Below, in pieces: positions 1-8,449 of a stretch of 64,000 bases of DNA. Position numbers and translations under genes: made by a program. How positions within the stretch are numbered: position 1 is the first letter of the stretch; every line of letters starts with the position of its first letter. The notes below the pieces were generated by a model that was not told where the DNA came from, did no database searches, and was given only the letters and a program-made list of their open reading frames with translations. This DNA comes from Mycolicibacter heraklionensis (GTDB taxonomy: Bacteria > Actinomycetota > Actinomycetes > Mycobacteriales > Mycobacteriaceae), in contig NZ_LDPO01000025.1 in NCBI RefSeq assembly GCF_001021505.1, forward strand, positions 1 to 64,000, written 5' to 3'.

Positions 1-151
1 GGGTACGCCCGATCAGCGCATGGCGGCCGACCGGCCCGCCGATGGTGTTCGACAGCGCATGACCGACGACGTCGGTGCGGCTGGGCAGGTCGCGGTCGTC
101 GGCGCTGCGCAGGTCCGCCGCCGGCGCCGGAGGCTCTGCCGTGACGGAGGA
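1..151 (-). CDS. Rv0051-like GT-C family membrane protein, N-terminal fragment
   Basis: Only the 5' end of this minus-strand gene lies in the window. The conserved reading frame gives residues such as ADLRSADDRDLPSRTDVVG followed by GGPVGRHALIGRT, which I recognise as the N-terminus of Rv0051, a polytopic protein listed among mycobacterial GT-C glycosyltransferase-like proteins. It follows the ponA paralogue directly, as Rv0051 follows ponA1 in Mtb, so co-transcription is likely. Oddly, no ATG, GTG or TTG exists in this frame between the conserved residues and the in-frame stop at 257-259. The true start is therefore unresolved; an indel or a non-canonical start is possible. The left limit is the window edge and the right limit is arbitrary. 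Confidence 0.6.
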
Positions 152-165
152 GACAACCGAACGCC

Positions 166-2544
166 CTATGCGCTCACCCCGCCGGCTGGCGGCGGGGGCG
201 GTGGTGGAGGCGGCGGAAACGGCTCCGGCATCGGGAAGCCCGGCGGCGGCGGCTCGTCAAAGTCCTGTGGTGGTGGCGGCGGCGAATACCAGTCGTTCTG
301 CACCGGGATAGGTGCGCTGGCCGGCACCCCCGCGAAACCGCCGATCTCAGTGGGCTTGGGGAACTGCACGATCGGGTCGCCCCACAGCGCGCCATCCATG
401 CTGGCTTTCCAGATGTCGGCTGGCAGGCCCGCGCCGTATACCGGCCCGCCCCACTTGTTCGTCAGCGGTTCGTCGCCGCCGGTGGTGCCCACCCAGACCG
501 CGGTCGACAGGGTCGGCGTGTAGCCGACCATCCAGGCGTCCCGGTTGGCCCCGGTGTTGCCCAGCTGGGTGGTGCCGGTCTTGGCGGCGGCCGGCCGGCC
601 ACCCGCCAGGTCATGTCCACCCGACCAGCTGGGGATGGCCTTCATGGCGTCGGTCACGTTGTCGGCGACCGCTTTCGGGATCCGCTGCTCGCCGGAGTCC
701 TTGGCGGCCGCGATGTCGAAGAGCACCCGGTCGTCGGGGCCCACGACCTTCGCGATGAAGTGCGGTCGGTGATACATCCCGGAGTCGGCAAGGGTGGCGT
801 ACGCCGACGCCATGTCGATCACCCGAGTCTGGTACTGGCCGAGCACGATGCCGTTCTCCGGGGGCCCGCCAAGGCCGTCCTGGGACAGGGTGTGCGCGAC
901 ACCCGGGAAGCTCTCGGCGACCCCGAGCTGGTGTGCGGCATCGGCGACGTCCTGCGGTCCGTGCTTGAGCTTGAGCATCAGCCGGTAGTAGGCCGTGTTG
1001 AGCGACCGTTTGAGTGCCTCGGCGATGTTGCAGACACCGCAGCTGGCGCCGCCCACGTTGCTGATCTTGGTCTTGCCGACCGTCAGCGGGCCGCTGTCGA
1101 TCTGCTCACCCAGGCCGATGCCCTGCTTCAGCGCCGCCACCAAGGCGAACACCTTGAACGAGGAACCGGTCTGCAAGCCGGCCTGGGCGAAGTCGAAGCC
1201 GCCGACCTCGTCGCCGCCGTAGTAGGCCCGCACCGCGCCGTTGCGTGGATCGATGGAGACCACGGCGGTCCGCATAGTCGGTCTTTGCCCAGCCATGGTC
1301 GCCCTGACGGCCTTCTCCACCGCCCGCTGTGCCTTCATGTCGATCGTGGTGGTGATGCGCAGTCCCTCCATGTTCAGGGTCTGCTCGTCGATGTGGAACA
1401 TGTCGAGCAATTCCTCGGTGACCTGGCGCTGAATCAGCCCGTTGGGCCCGGAGGCCTGGTCGGCATTGCGCGCCTGGTCGGGCGGGATGGTCGTCGGGAA
1501 GAACTGCTTGGCCCGCTCGCTGAGTGTCAGGGCGCCGGTCTGCACCATGCCGTCGAGTACCCAGTTCCAACGCTCAACGGCCCGATCCCGGTTGATGGCC
1601 GGATCCAAGGCGGATGGCCGCTGAATCACCGCCGCCAGCAAAGCACCTTCGGAGATGGTGAGGTCCTCGACCCGCTTGTCGAAGTACGCTCGGGCGGCCG
1701 CGGCGATCCCGTAGGTGGTGCGGCCGAAGTAGATGATGTTGAGGTAGGCCTCCAGCACTTCGTCTTTGGGCCACGCCTCCGACATCTTGGTGGCGATGAC
1801 GAGCTCTTTGCCCTTGCGGACCAAGCCGCCCATGCCGGCCCGCTCCGACCCGACCAGCGCGTTCTTGACGTACTGCTGGGTGATCGTCGAGCCGCCCTGG
1901 GTGTCACCGCCGGTCAGGTTGTTCTTGACCGCCCGGAACAGCCCCGAGACCGAGAAGCCGGAGTTGGTGTAGAAGTCGCGGTCCTCGGCGGCCAGCACCG
2001 CGTCACGTACGTGAACCGGCACTCGGTCGAGTTTGATGTCAATCCGATTCCCGTCCGGCGGAACGATTTTTGCCAGCTCAGTACCGTCGGCTGCCAGGAT
2101 TGTCGACACCTGAGTGGTGTGGATGTCACCGGGTTCGGGGACCTCCACGGCGCGGTAGGCCATCCCGAAGGTGACGACCGGCACCACCAGCAGCACAGCG
2201 GTGGCGGCGTACAGGCCACGTCGGGCCCAGAGCCAATTCCGCCGCCGTCGGGCCCCGTGCTGGTCCGGCTCGTCATCGAGATCTGTCGGCGGTTCCTCTG
2301 GTACACAGAGCTTTTCGCTGTCCGGGCGGGGCCGCTCCATGGCGGCCTTGACCGCTTCGAGGCGCTCCTGGCGATCCGCCTCGTCATCGGAGCTCTCGCC
2401 GGAGTTGTGCGCGGAGCCGTCGGCGTCCGCGCCATTTGCTTCGTCGGTCGGCTTGGCGTCGGTCGTCGTCAAGAAGTGCTCTTCTTCAGCGCTGTCGGCA
2501 CCCGGCGCTGTCGGGCCCTGGGTTTTCACCGGCGCCCAGGGCAT
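166..2544 (-). CDS. Class A penicillin-binding protein, tandem PonA1 paralogue
   Basis: Bifunctional peptidoglycan synthase of 792 aa. An acidic cytoplasmic tail (about 1-108) is followed by one membrane anchor (about 110-130), a GT51 transglycosylase domain with the EDRDFY catalytic-glutamate motif and TQQYVKN, and a transpeptidase domain. The active-site motifs SSFK (near 461), SLN and KTGTT are all intact, so both activities should be present. The C-terminus is a proline-rich tail. The start is fixed by an in-frame TGA 18 nt upstream of the ATG. It lies 176 bp downstream of ponA1 on the same strand and is very similar through both catalytic domains, but its cytoplasmic and C-terminal tails differ. 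It lacks the ETVIQP/IEIAPGITIPIG segment shared by Mtb PonA1 and the neighbouring copy. This indicates a tandem duplication followed by divergence. Confidence 0.93.
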   Translation of the reverse strand: MPWAPVKTQGPTAPGADSAEEEHFLTTTDAKPTDEANGADADGSAHNSGESSDDEADRQERLEAVKAAMERPRPDSEKLCVPEEPPTDLDDEPDQHGARRRRNWLWARRGLYAATAVLLVVPVVTFGMAYRAVEVPEPGDIHTTQVSTILAADGTELAKIVPPDGNRIDIKLDRVPVHVRDAVLAAEDRDFYTNSGFSVSGLFRAVKNNLTGGDTQGGSTITQQYVKNALVGSERAGMGGLVRKGKELVIATKMSEAWPKDEVLEAYLNIIYFGRTTYGIAAAARAYFDKRVEDLTISEGALLAAVIQRPSALDPAINRDRAVERWNWVLDGMVQTGALTLSERAKQFFPTTIPPDQARNADQASGPNGLIQRQVTEELLDMFHIDEQTLNMEGLRITTTIDMKAQRAVEKAVRATMAGQRPTMRTAVVSIDPRNGAVRAYYGGDEVGGFDFAQAGLQTGSSFKVFALVAALKQGIGLGEQIDSGPLTVGKTKISNVGGASCGVCNIAEALKRSLNTAYYRLMLKLKHGPQDVADAAHQLGVAESFPGVAHTLSQDGLGGPPENGIVLGQYQTRVIDMASAYATLADSGMYHRPHFIAKVVGPDDRVLFDIAAAKDSGEQRIPKAVADNVTDAMKAIPSWSGGHDLAGGRPAAAKTGTTQLGNTGANRDAWMVGYTPTLSTAVWVGTTGGDEPLTNKWGGPVYGAGLPADIWKASMDGALWGDPIVQFPKPTEIGGFAGVPASAPIPVQNDWYSPPPPPQDFDEPPPPGFPMPEPFPPPPPPPPPPAGGVSA

Positions 2545-2720
2545 CCCCGCGGGTTGGAGTCAGGCTTCCGGCCCTTCGCCAACCCGATTCGGGCGCAACC
2601 CATTTCGGCGATCGGCGAAGTGCTCAGCAGCCAGTCGTCCCCCACGCGTCGCTGCAGTCGCATGGCCAACAGACTACTTCCGTGGACTCACTATCGGGTT
2701 GAAACCAGGTCACAAACGCA

Positions 2721-5192
2721 CTACGGCGCAGCGGGCGGCTGCTCTGCCGGCGGTGGACCGCCCGGTTCGGGCCCGGGCGGCGCCGCCGGTGCAGGCGGAG
2801 CGGCCGTGATCGTCGTGGGCGGACCGATCGGGATGGTGATGCCCGGGGCGATCTCGATGGTCGGCTGGATGACGGTCTCCTCCGGTGGCGGCGGCGGGCC
2901 GGCGTCCATCGGCGGGGGTGGTGGCGGCGCGGCCGGTACGCCGGCATAACCACCGATCTCGGTGGGCGTGGGGAAGGATTCGTTGGGGGTGCCCTTCAGG
3001 GCGCCATCCATGGTGGCCTTCCAGATGTCGGCCGGAATGCCCGCGCCGTAGACCGGGCCGCCCCACTGATTCACCAGGGGTTCGTCTCCCCCGGTGGTGC
3101 CCACCCAGACCGCGGTCGACAGCGACGGCGTGTAGCCGACCATCCAACCGTCGCGGTTGGCCCCGGTGTCGCCCAGCTGGGTGGTTCCGGTCTTGGCCGC
3201 CGACTGCCGGCCGCCGGCCAGGTTGTGCCCGCGCGACCAGCCCGCGATGGGCTGCATGGCGGCGGTGACGTTGTCGGCGACGGCCTTGGGGATGCGCTGC
3301 TCGCCGGTGTCTTCGGAGGTCTTCGCATCGAACAGCACACGGCCGTCGGCGCTGACCACCTTCTCCACGAAGTGCGGCGGGTGGTAGATCCCGGAGTCCG
3401 CCAGCGTCGCGTACGCCGAGGCCATGTCGATCACCCGGGTCTGGTACTGCCCCAGCACCACTCCGCCTTCGGGCGGGCCGCCGTCCTGCGACAGGGTGTG
3501 CGGCACACCGGGGAAGCTCTTGGCGACCCCGGCCTGATGCGCGGCGTCGGCGACGTCCTGCGCCCCGTTCTTGAGCTTGAGCATCAGCCGGTAGTAGGCG
3601 GTGTTCAGCGAGCGCTTGAGCGCCTCGGCGATGTTGCAGACACCGCAGCCCTCGCCCTCGGCATTGGTGATCTTGGTCCGGCCGTTGTCGAGGGTCAGCG
3701 GCGAACTGTCGATCTGGTAGCCCAAGCCGATGCCCTGCTCGAGCGCGGCCACCAGCGCGAACACCTTGAACGACGACCCGGTCTGCAAACCGGCCTGGGC
3801 GAAGTCGAAGCCGGTCGCATCCGAGCCGCCATAGTAGGCGCGCACCGCACCGTCACGCGGGTCGATGGACACGACCGCCGAGCGCATGTTGGGGATCTGG
3901 TCCTTGAGGTAGGTGGTGACCGCTTCCTCGGCGGCCTCCTGCGCCTGGGGATCGATGGTGCTGGTGATCTGCAGGCCCTGGGTGTTGAGCGTCTGTTCGT
4001 CGATGTTGAACAGCTCGAGCAGTTCCTGGGTGACCTGCCGCTGGATCAGCCCGTTGGGCCCGGTGGTGATGTTCTGGGTGCGGGCCAGCTCCGGCGACAC
4101 CGTGAACGGAAACTCTTGGGCGGCACGCTCACCGGCGGAAAGGGCTCCGGTCTCCACCATGCCGTCGAGCACCCAGTTCCACCGGTCGAGGGCGCCTTCG
4201 GGATCGACCGCGGGATCCAGCGTGGACGGCCGCTGGATCAGTGCGGCCAGCAGCGCACCCTCGGCGATGTCGAGTTGCTCGACGGGCTTGTCGAAGTAGG
4301 CCCGAGACGCCGCGGCGATTCCATAGGCGCCGCGGCCGAAGTAGATGATGTTCAGGTAGGCCTGCAGCACATCGTCTTTGCGCCACGCACTGGACATCTT
4401 CGTGGCGATCACCAGTTCTTTGGCCTTGCGGACCAGCCCGCCCATGCCGGCCCGTTCGGATCCGACGAGGGCGTTCTTGACGTACTGCTGGGTGATCGTC
4501 GAACCGCCCTGGGTGTCACCGCCGAAGAGGTTGTTCTTGATCGCGCGGGCGAAGCCCGACACCGAGAAGCCCGGGTTGGAGTAAAAGTCGCGGTCCTCGG
4601 CCGCCAACACCGCGTTACGCACGTAGACCGGCACCTGGTTGATGTCGATGTCGACCCGGTTGCCTTCCGGCGGAATGATTTTGGCCAGCTCGGATCCGTC
4701 GCTGGCCAGGATCGTCGACACCTGGTTGGTCCGGATGTCGCCGGGCGAGGGCACATCGGTGATGGAGTAGGCCATCGCGAACGTGATGACCGGCAGCAGC
4801 AGCATCACCACCACAGCGATATAGAGCCCGCGCCGGACCCACCGCCAATTCGGCGGATGCGCACGCAGCCACTCCAGCGGATTCGGCACGGCCGGTGCGT
4901 CGGTGGGAGCAGAGTGCTCGGCCCGCCGCGGCGGCTGCGCGGCCGGTTTCTCGGGAGGCGGCTCGCGCCGCGGGATCCGGCCGCTCAGCGTCTGCTCGCG
5001 TTGCGGGGGCGCCCCGTCGAGGGCCGCCCGGACCGCGTCGATCGGGTCCCGCAAGTCGGCGGTCACGGCGTCGTCGACCGCGGGAATGATCGCGGTCAGT
5101 CGGTCATCCGGCCCCGCCGGTGGGCGTCGGCTGCCGGCGTCGGAGGGCCGGGGCGAGCCAGCATCGGACCCGTCATCGTGGTGTTTACTCAC
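2721..5192 (-). CDS. ponA1: Penicillin-binding protein 1A (PonA1)
   Basis: Bifunctional transglycosylase/transpeptidase of 823 aa that polymerises and cross-links septal and polar peptidoglycan. It has a long cytoplasmic tail (1-121), a membrane segment (122-142), and a GT51 domain with catalytic E199 in AAEDRDFY. The penicillin-binding domain has S473-S-F-K476, S528-L-N and K667-T-G. The proline-rich C-terminus contains ETVIQP and APGITIPIGPPTTIT, which match Mtb PonA1, so this copy rather than its downstream neighbour is the orthologue. In Mtb, PonA1 is phosphorylated by PknB on its cytoplasmic tail; PknB is encoded at the right end of this window. The GTG start overlaps the end of the DUF5318 gene by 8 nt, indicating translational coupling. 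Confidence 0.96.
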   Translation of the reverse strand: MSKHHDDGSDAGSPRPSDAGSRRPPAGPDDRLTAIIPAVDDAVTADLRDPIDAVRAALDGAPPQREQTLSGRIPRREPPPEKPAAQPPRRAEHSAPTDAPAVPNPLEWLRAHPPNWRWVRRGLYIAVVVMLLLPVITFAMAYSITDVPSPGDIRTNQVSTILASDGSELAKIIPPEGNRVDIDINQVPVYVRNAVLAAEDRDFYSNPGFSVSGFARAIKNNLFGGDTQGGSTITQQYVKNALVGSERAGMGGLVRKAKELVIATKMSSAWRKDDVLQAYLNIIYFGRGAYGIAAASRAYFDKPVEQLDIAEGALLAALIQRPSTLDPAVDPEGALDRWNWVLDGMVETGALSAGERAAQEFPFTVSPELARTQNITTGPNGLIQRQVTQELLELFNIDEQTLNTQGLQITSTIDPQAQEAAEEAVTTYLKDQIPNMRSAVVSIDPRDGAVRAYYGGSDATGFDFAQAGLQTGSSFKVFALVAALEQGIGLGYQIDSSPLTLDNGRTKITNAEGEGCGVCNIAEALKRSLNTAYYRLMLKLKNGAQDVADAAHQAGVAKSFPGVPHTLSQDGGPPEGGVVLGQYQTRVIDMASAYATLADSGIYHPPHFVEKVVSADGRVLFDAKTSEDTGEQRIPKAVADNVTAAMQPIAGWSRGHNLAGGRQSAAKTGTTQLGDTGANRDGWMVGYTPSLSTAVWVGTTGGDEPLVNQWGGPVYGAGIPADIWKATMDGALKGTPNESFPTPTEIGGYAGVPAAPPPPPPMDAGPPPPPEETVIQPTIEIAPGITIPIGPPTTITAAPPAPAAPPGPEPGGPPPAEQPPAAP

Positions 5193-5610
5193 TGGCGGTA
5201 CGGGCTCCGCTGCGTGCCGGCCGTCGACCGCGGGATCCCTTGGGCGGGCGCGCGATGCCCAGCACGTATGACTTCACCAGATGATTCCAGCTACAGGTCC
5301 GGCAGACCTCGACCACGTGCACCGAGAACTCCGGGTAACGGGTGGCCAGCAGCACCAGCTCCTCGGCGGACCGCGCCGAGCCCGAGACCGGACCCAGATG
5401 GTCGCCGTAGACCCAAGACACCAGGGTGAGCTGCTCTTTGCGGCAGATGGGACAGACCACCGCGCTCTGCTTGCCGTGGAACTTCGCGGCGCGCAGCAGA
5501 TACGGGTTGGCGTCGCACACTTCGGAGACCCCGGTACGTCCGGAGTAGACCTCGGCCAGCAGGGAACGGCGCCGAAGCGCGTAGTCCACTACCTGTCGCT
5601 GCAATCGCAC
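5185..5610 (-). CDS. DUF5318 zinc-ribbon protein (Rv0049-like)
   Basis: Small 141-aa cytoplasmic protein of unknown function, matching Rv0049. Two CxxC pairs (VCPICRKEQ near residue 54 and VCRTCSWNH near residue 107) suggest a zinc ribbon. The C-terminus is basic. It is first in the minus-strand run that continues into ponA1, and its TAA stop lies inside the ponA1 start region, as in Mtb, where this gene also precedes ponA1. It is divergent from the DUF1707 gene, leaving 112 bp for two promoters. No signal peptide or membrane segment is visible. Confidence 0.88.
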   Translation of the reverse strand: MRLQRQVVDYALRRRSLLAEVYSGRTGVSEVCDANPYLLRAAKFHGKQSAVVCPICRKEQLTLVSWVYGDHLGPVSGSARSAEELVLLATRYPEFSVHVVEVCRTCSWNHLVKSYVLGIARPPKGSRGRRPARSGARTASE

Positions 5611-5709
5611 GCTGACCAGAGTACGTCGGGTGCTGACCGGCGGTCGCGATCAACGCCCCCAACCGCCGCTAACCGGCGGATTCGGCGTCACCACGGGGCG
5701 GAGTTCTTC

Positions 5710-5715
5710 TACTAT
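5710..5715 (+). promoter_or_regulatory. Extended -10-like element TACTAT, leaderless start predicted
   Basis: TACTAT matches the actinobacterial TANNNT -10 consensus and sits 7 nt before the GTG at 5723. That spacing puts the transcription start at or next to the start codon, so the mRNA is probably leaderless. No Shine-Dalgarno sequence is visible before this GTG. Confidence 0.55.
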
Positions 5716-5722
5716 CGTCGCC

Positions 5723-6574
5723 GTGGCGACACGGCAGACCGCGGGCACCCGAGCCAAAGACAGCGACCGGGAAGACGTCTGCCGAATCCTGGACAGCGCC
5801 CTGGGTGAGGGGCAGCTTTCCAGCGCCGAGCACCAGGAGCGGATCAGTGCCGCCACCCGCGCCGTGACCCTGGGAGATCTGTATTCACTGGTCAGCGACC
5901 TGCAGACCGAGACCGCGCCGGTGAAGCTTCCGACGTTGGGCAATCCCGCGAAATTCGCCGTGCGCAGCGTCGCCGTCAAAGCACTGGCCGCGTTGGGCAC
6001 CGCCGTGCTGGCGGGCATGCTGCTCGGTTGGGCGATGTACGGAAACACCAGCTCCCCGCTGAGTTTCACCTCCGACCCCGGCGCCAAGCCGGACGGTGTC
6101 GCGCCGCTGGTGCTCACCCCGCCGCGGCAGCTGCACTCGCTGGGCGGGCTCACCGGCCTGCTGGAGCAGGCCCGCCAGAAGTTCGGCGACACCATGGGCT
6201 ACCGGCTGGTGGTCTATCCCGAATACGCGTCCCTGGAGCGCGCCGACCCAGGCGAGGAGCGCCGCAAACTGGACTACTCCTACCGGGGCGGCTGGGACGA
6301 TCCGTCCACCTCGTCCCGAAGCAGTGACGACGTGCTGGTCGATCTGGGCGCATTCGACGTGAAGACCGTGGTCGGGATCCTGCGCGGCGGCGCCGAGACG
6401 CTCGGCATCAAACCGTCCGAGGTGAAAAACACCTACCTGATCGTCGATCCGGCCAGGGATCCGACGACGCCGGGGGCGCTGTCGCTGTCGGTCTACGTTT
6501 CCAGCGACTACGGCAGCGGCTACATCGCCTTCGCCGGCGACGGCAGCATCAAGCGCATCAATTACCCGTCCTGA
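5723..6574 (+). CDS. DUF1707 domain membrane protein (Rv0048c-like)
   Basis: Predicted 283-aa single-pass membrane protein. The N-terminal DUF1707 (SHOCT-like) domain begins at DREDVCRIL and spans about residues 14-65. A hydrophobic segment follows (about 85-115), then an extracytoplasmic domain of about 170 residues with no family I recognise. The GTG at 5723 was chosen because a TACTAT element lies 7 nt upstream and the DUF1707 domain begins soon after. An alternative start at 5630 would add a tail without homology and run into the divergent promoter region. Its position beside ponA1 and the PadR gene matches Rv0048c. Function unknown; an envelope role is inferred only from topology. Confidence 0.82.
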   Translation: MATRQTAGTRAKDSDREDVCRILDSALGEGQLSSAEHQERISAATRAVTLGDLYSLVSDLQTETAPVKLPTLGNPAKFAVRSVAVKALAALGTAVLAGMLLGWAMYGNTSSPLSFTSDPGAKPDGVAPLVLTPPRQLHSLGGLTGLLEQARQKFGDTMGYRLVVYPEYASLERADPGEERRKLDYSYRGGWDDPSTSSRSSDDVLVDLGAFDVKTVVGILRGGAETLGIKPSEVKNTYLIVDPARDPTTPGALSLSVYVSSDYGSGYIAFAGDGSIKRINYPS

Positions 6575-6638
6575 ACCAGCTTTACCTCCCCTGAACCGCC
6601 GGATTCGCCTGCCTGAACACCGGGCGAACAATAGCCAC

Positions 6639-6668
6639 TTGGGCTTGGTTATATCGGCGCGATACTAT
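6639..6668 (+). promoter_or_regulatory. Putative padR promoter with internal palindrome
   Basis: TTGGGC at 6639-6644 and TACTAT at 6663-6668 form a plausible -35/-10 pair with an 18-bp spacer. The palindrome TATCG-GCG-CGATA (6652-6664) lies within the spacer and overlaps the -10, where a repressor would block transcription. Autoregulation by the PadR protein encoded next is a reasonable inference but is untested. Confidence 0.4.
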
Positions 6669-6720
6669 GGCGCGAACCGTCGACCGATCGTAGCTACGCC
6701 ACCTGGAGGAGGTGATTGGA

Positions 6721-7263
6721 GTGCTTGAGCTTGCCATTTTGGGCTTGCTGCTCGAGTCTCCGATGCACGGCTACGAACTCCGGAAGCGGTTGACCGGTCT
6801 GCTGGGTGCGTTCCGGGCGTTCTCCTACGGCTCGCTGTATCCCGCGCTGCGGCGCATGCAGCTGGCCGGAGTGATCGCCGAGGACGCCGCACCGACGGGG
6901 ACCCCGGTGCGCCGGGCCCGGCGGGTGTACCGGCTGACCGACGCCGGCCGTCAGCGGTTCAACGAGCTGGTGTCTGACACCGGCCCGCAGAACTACACCG
7001 ACGACGGCTTCGGAGTCCACCTGGCGTTCTTCAACCGCACCCCCGCCGAGGCTCGGATGCGGATCCTCGAAGGCCGCCGCCGGCAGGTGGAAGAACGCCG
7101 GGAAGGCCTGCGCAATGCGGTGGCACGGGCCAGCAACTCATTGGACCGCTACACCCGCCAACTGCACCAGCTCGGGCTGGAATCCAGTGAGCGGGAGGTC
7201 AAGTGGCTCAACGAGCTGATCGCGGCCGAACGCGTATCGCAGGGTCGGGCCGAACAACCCTGA
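6721..7263 (+). CDS. PadR family transcriptional regulator (Rv0047c-like)
   Basis: Predicted 180-aa repressor-type regulator. The N-terminal winged-helix domain contains the PadR signature HGYELRKRL and the conserved [15 protein letters not shown]-terminal helical domain (about 95-180) is rich in Arg and Glu and resembles the PadR dimerisation coiled coil. The GTG at 6721 was chosen because the purine-rich GGAGGA at 6705-6710 is well spaced for it; a GTG at 6712 abuts that ribosome binding site. It sits 74 bp upstream of ino1 on the same strand, the same pairing as in Mtb, so ino1 is a candidate target or operon partner. Confidence 0.92.
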   Translation: MLELAILGLLLESPMHGYELRKRLTGLLGAFRAFSYGSLYPALRRMQLAGVIAEDAAPTGTPVRRARRVYRLTDAGRQRFNELVSDTGPQNYTDDGFGVHLAFFNRTPAEARMRILEGRRRQVEERREGLRNAVARASNSLDRYTRQLHQLGLESSEREVKWLNELIAAERVSQGRAEQP

Positions 7264-7337
7264 GCCTGCCGGACGCGGGCATCGGGGAAACACAACAGCA
7301 CGTCAGCAGTGAAAGCAGAAAAAGGAGAGCGTCGAAA

Positions 7338-8429
7338 ATGACTGAGCAAACGACGGATGTGCGGGTCGCCATTGTCGGCGTCGGTAACTGCGCGTCCTCG
7401 CTGGTCCAAGGCGTCCAGTACTACCAGAACGCCGATGACACCTCGACGGTCCCCGGCTTGATGCACGTGCGCTTCGGTCCGTACCACGTCCGCGACGTCA
7501 AGTTCGTCGCCGCGTTCGACGTGGACGCCAAGAAGGTCGGCTTCGACCTCTCCGAGGCCATCTTCGCCTCGGAGAACAACACCATCAAGATCGCCGACGT
7601 GCCGCCGACCAACGTCATCGTGCAGCGCGGCCCGACCCTCGACGGCATCGGCAAGTACTACGCCGAGACCATCGAGGTGTCCGACGTCGAGGCCGTGGAC
7701 GTAGTCGCCGCGCTGCGGGAAGCCAAGGTCGACGTGCTGGTCTCCTACCTGCCGGTGGGATCGGAGGAAGCCGACAAGTTCTACGCCCAGTGCGCCATCG
7801 ACGCAGGCGTGGCGTTCGTCAACGCGCTGCCGGTGTTCATCGCCTCCGACCCGGTGTGGGCCAAGAAGTTCGCCGACGCCGGTGTGCCGATCGTCGGCGA
7901 CGACATCAAGAGCCAGGTCGGCGCCACCATCACCCACCGGGTGATGGCCAAGCTGTTCGAGGACCGCGGCGTCACCCTCGACCGCACCTACCAGCTCAAC
8001 GTCGGCGGCAACATGGACTTCAAGAACATGCTCGAGCGCGAGCGCCTGGAGTCCAAGAAGGTCTCCAAGACCCAGGCTGTCACCTCCAACCTGACCGGCT
8101 CGCTGGCCGGCAAGGTCGAGGACAAGAACGTCCACATCGGACCGAGCGACCACGTCGCCTGGCTCGATGACCGCAAGTGGGCCTACGTGCGGCTGGAGGG
8201 CCGCGCCTTCGGTGACGCACCGCTGAACCTGGAGTACAAGCTCGAGGTGTGGGACTCGCCGAACTCGGCCGGCATCATCATCGACGCGGTGCGTGCCGCC
8301 AAGATCGCCAAGGACCGCGGCATCGGCGGGCCGATCCTGCCGGCGTCGGCGTACCTGATGAAGAGCCCGCCCAAGCAGCTGCCCGACGACGTCGCGCGCG
8401 CCCAGCTCGAAGAATTCATCGTCGGCTAG
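7338..8429 (+). CDS. ino1: Inositol-1-phosphate synthase
   Basis: Converts glucose-6-phosphate to 1L-myo-inositol-1-phosphate using NAD. This feeds phosphatidylinositol, PIM/LAM and mycothiol synthesis in mycobacteria. The protein is 363 aa, close to the 367 aa of Mtb Ino1. It has an N-terminal NAD-binding GVGNCASS motif and the conserved mid-protein [11 protein letters not shown] and [11 protein letters not shown] segments. The ATG at 7338 follows AAAGGAGAG with good spacing; extending further upstream would overlap the PadR gene in another frame. It is followed by an alpha/beta hydrolase gene 20 bp away, as in Mtb. Confidence 0.97.
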   Translation: MTEQTTDVRVAIVGVGNCASSLVQGVQYYQNADDTSTVPGLMHVRFGPYHVRDVKFVAAFDVDAKKVGFDLSEAIFASENNTIKIADVPPTNVIVQRGPTLDGIGKYYAETIEVSDVEAVDVVAALREAKVDVLVSYLPVGSEEADKFYAQCAIDAGVAFVNALPVFIASDPVWAKKFADAGVPIVGDDIKSQVGATITHRVMAKLFEDRGVTLDRTYQLNVGGNMDFKNMLERERLESKKVSKTQAVTSNLTGSLAGKVEDKNVHIGPSDHVAWLDDRKWAYVRLEGRAFGDAPLNLEYKLEVWDSPNSAGIIIDAVRAAKIAKDRGIGGPILPASAYLMKSPPKQLPDDVARAQLEEFIVG

Positions 8430-8449
8430 ACGCCGACTCTGCGCCGAAC

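Noticed and set aside
20-523. Gly-rich collagen-like open frame on the plus strand
   Set aside because: It is the antisense of the proline-rich tail of the PonA1 paralogue, with no ribosome binding site or family match.
613-5429. Very long plus-strand frames opposite the two PBP genes
   Set aside because: High GC produces long antisense frames. The minus-strand proteins have full catalytic motifs and homology; the opposite frames have none.
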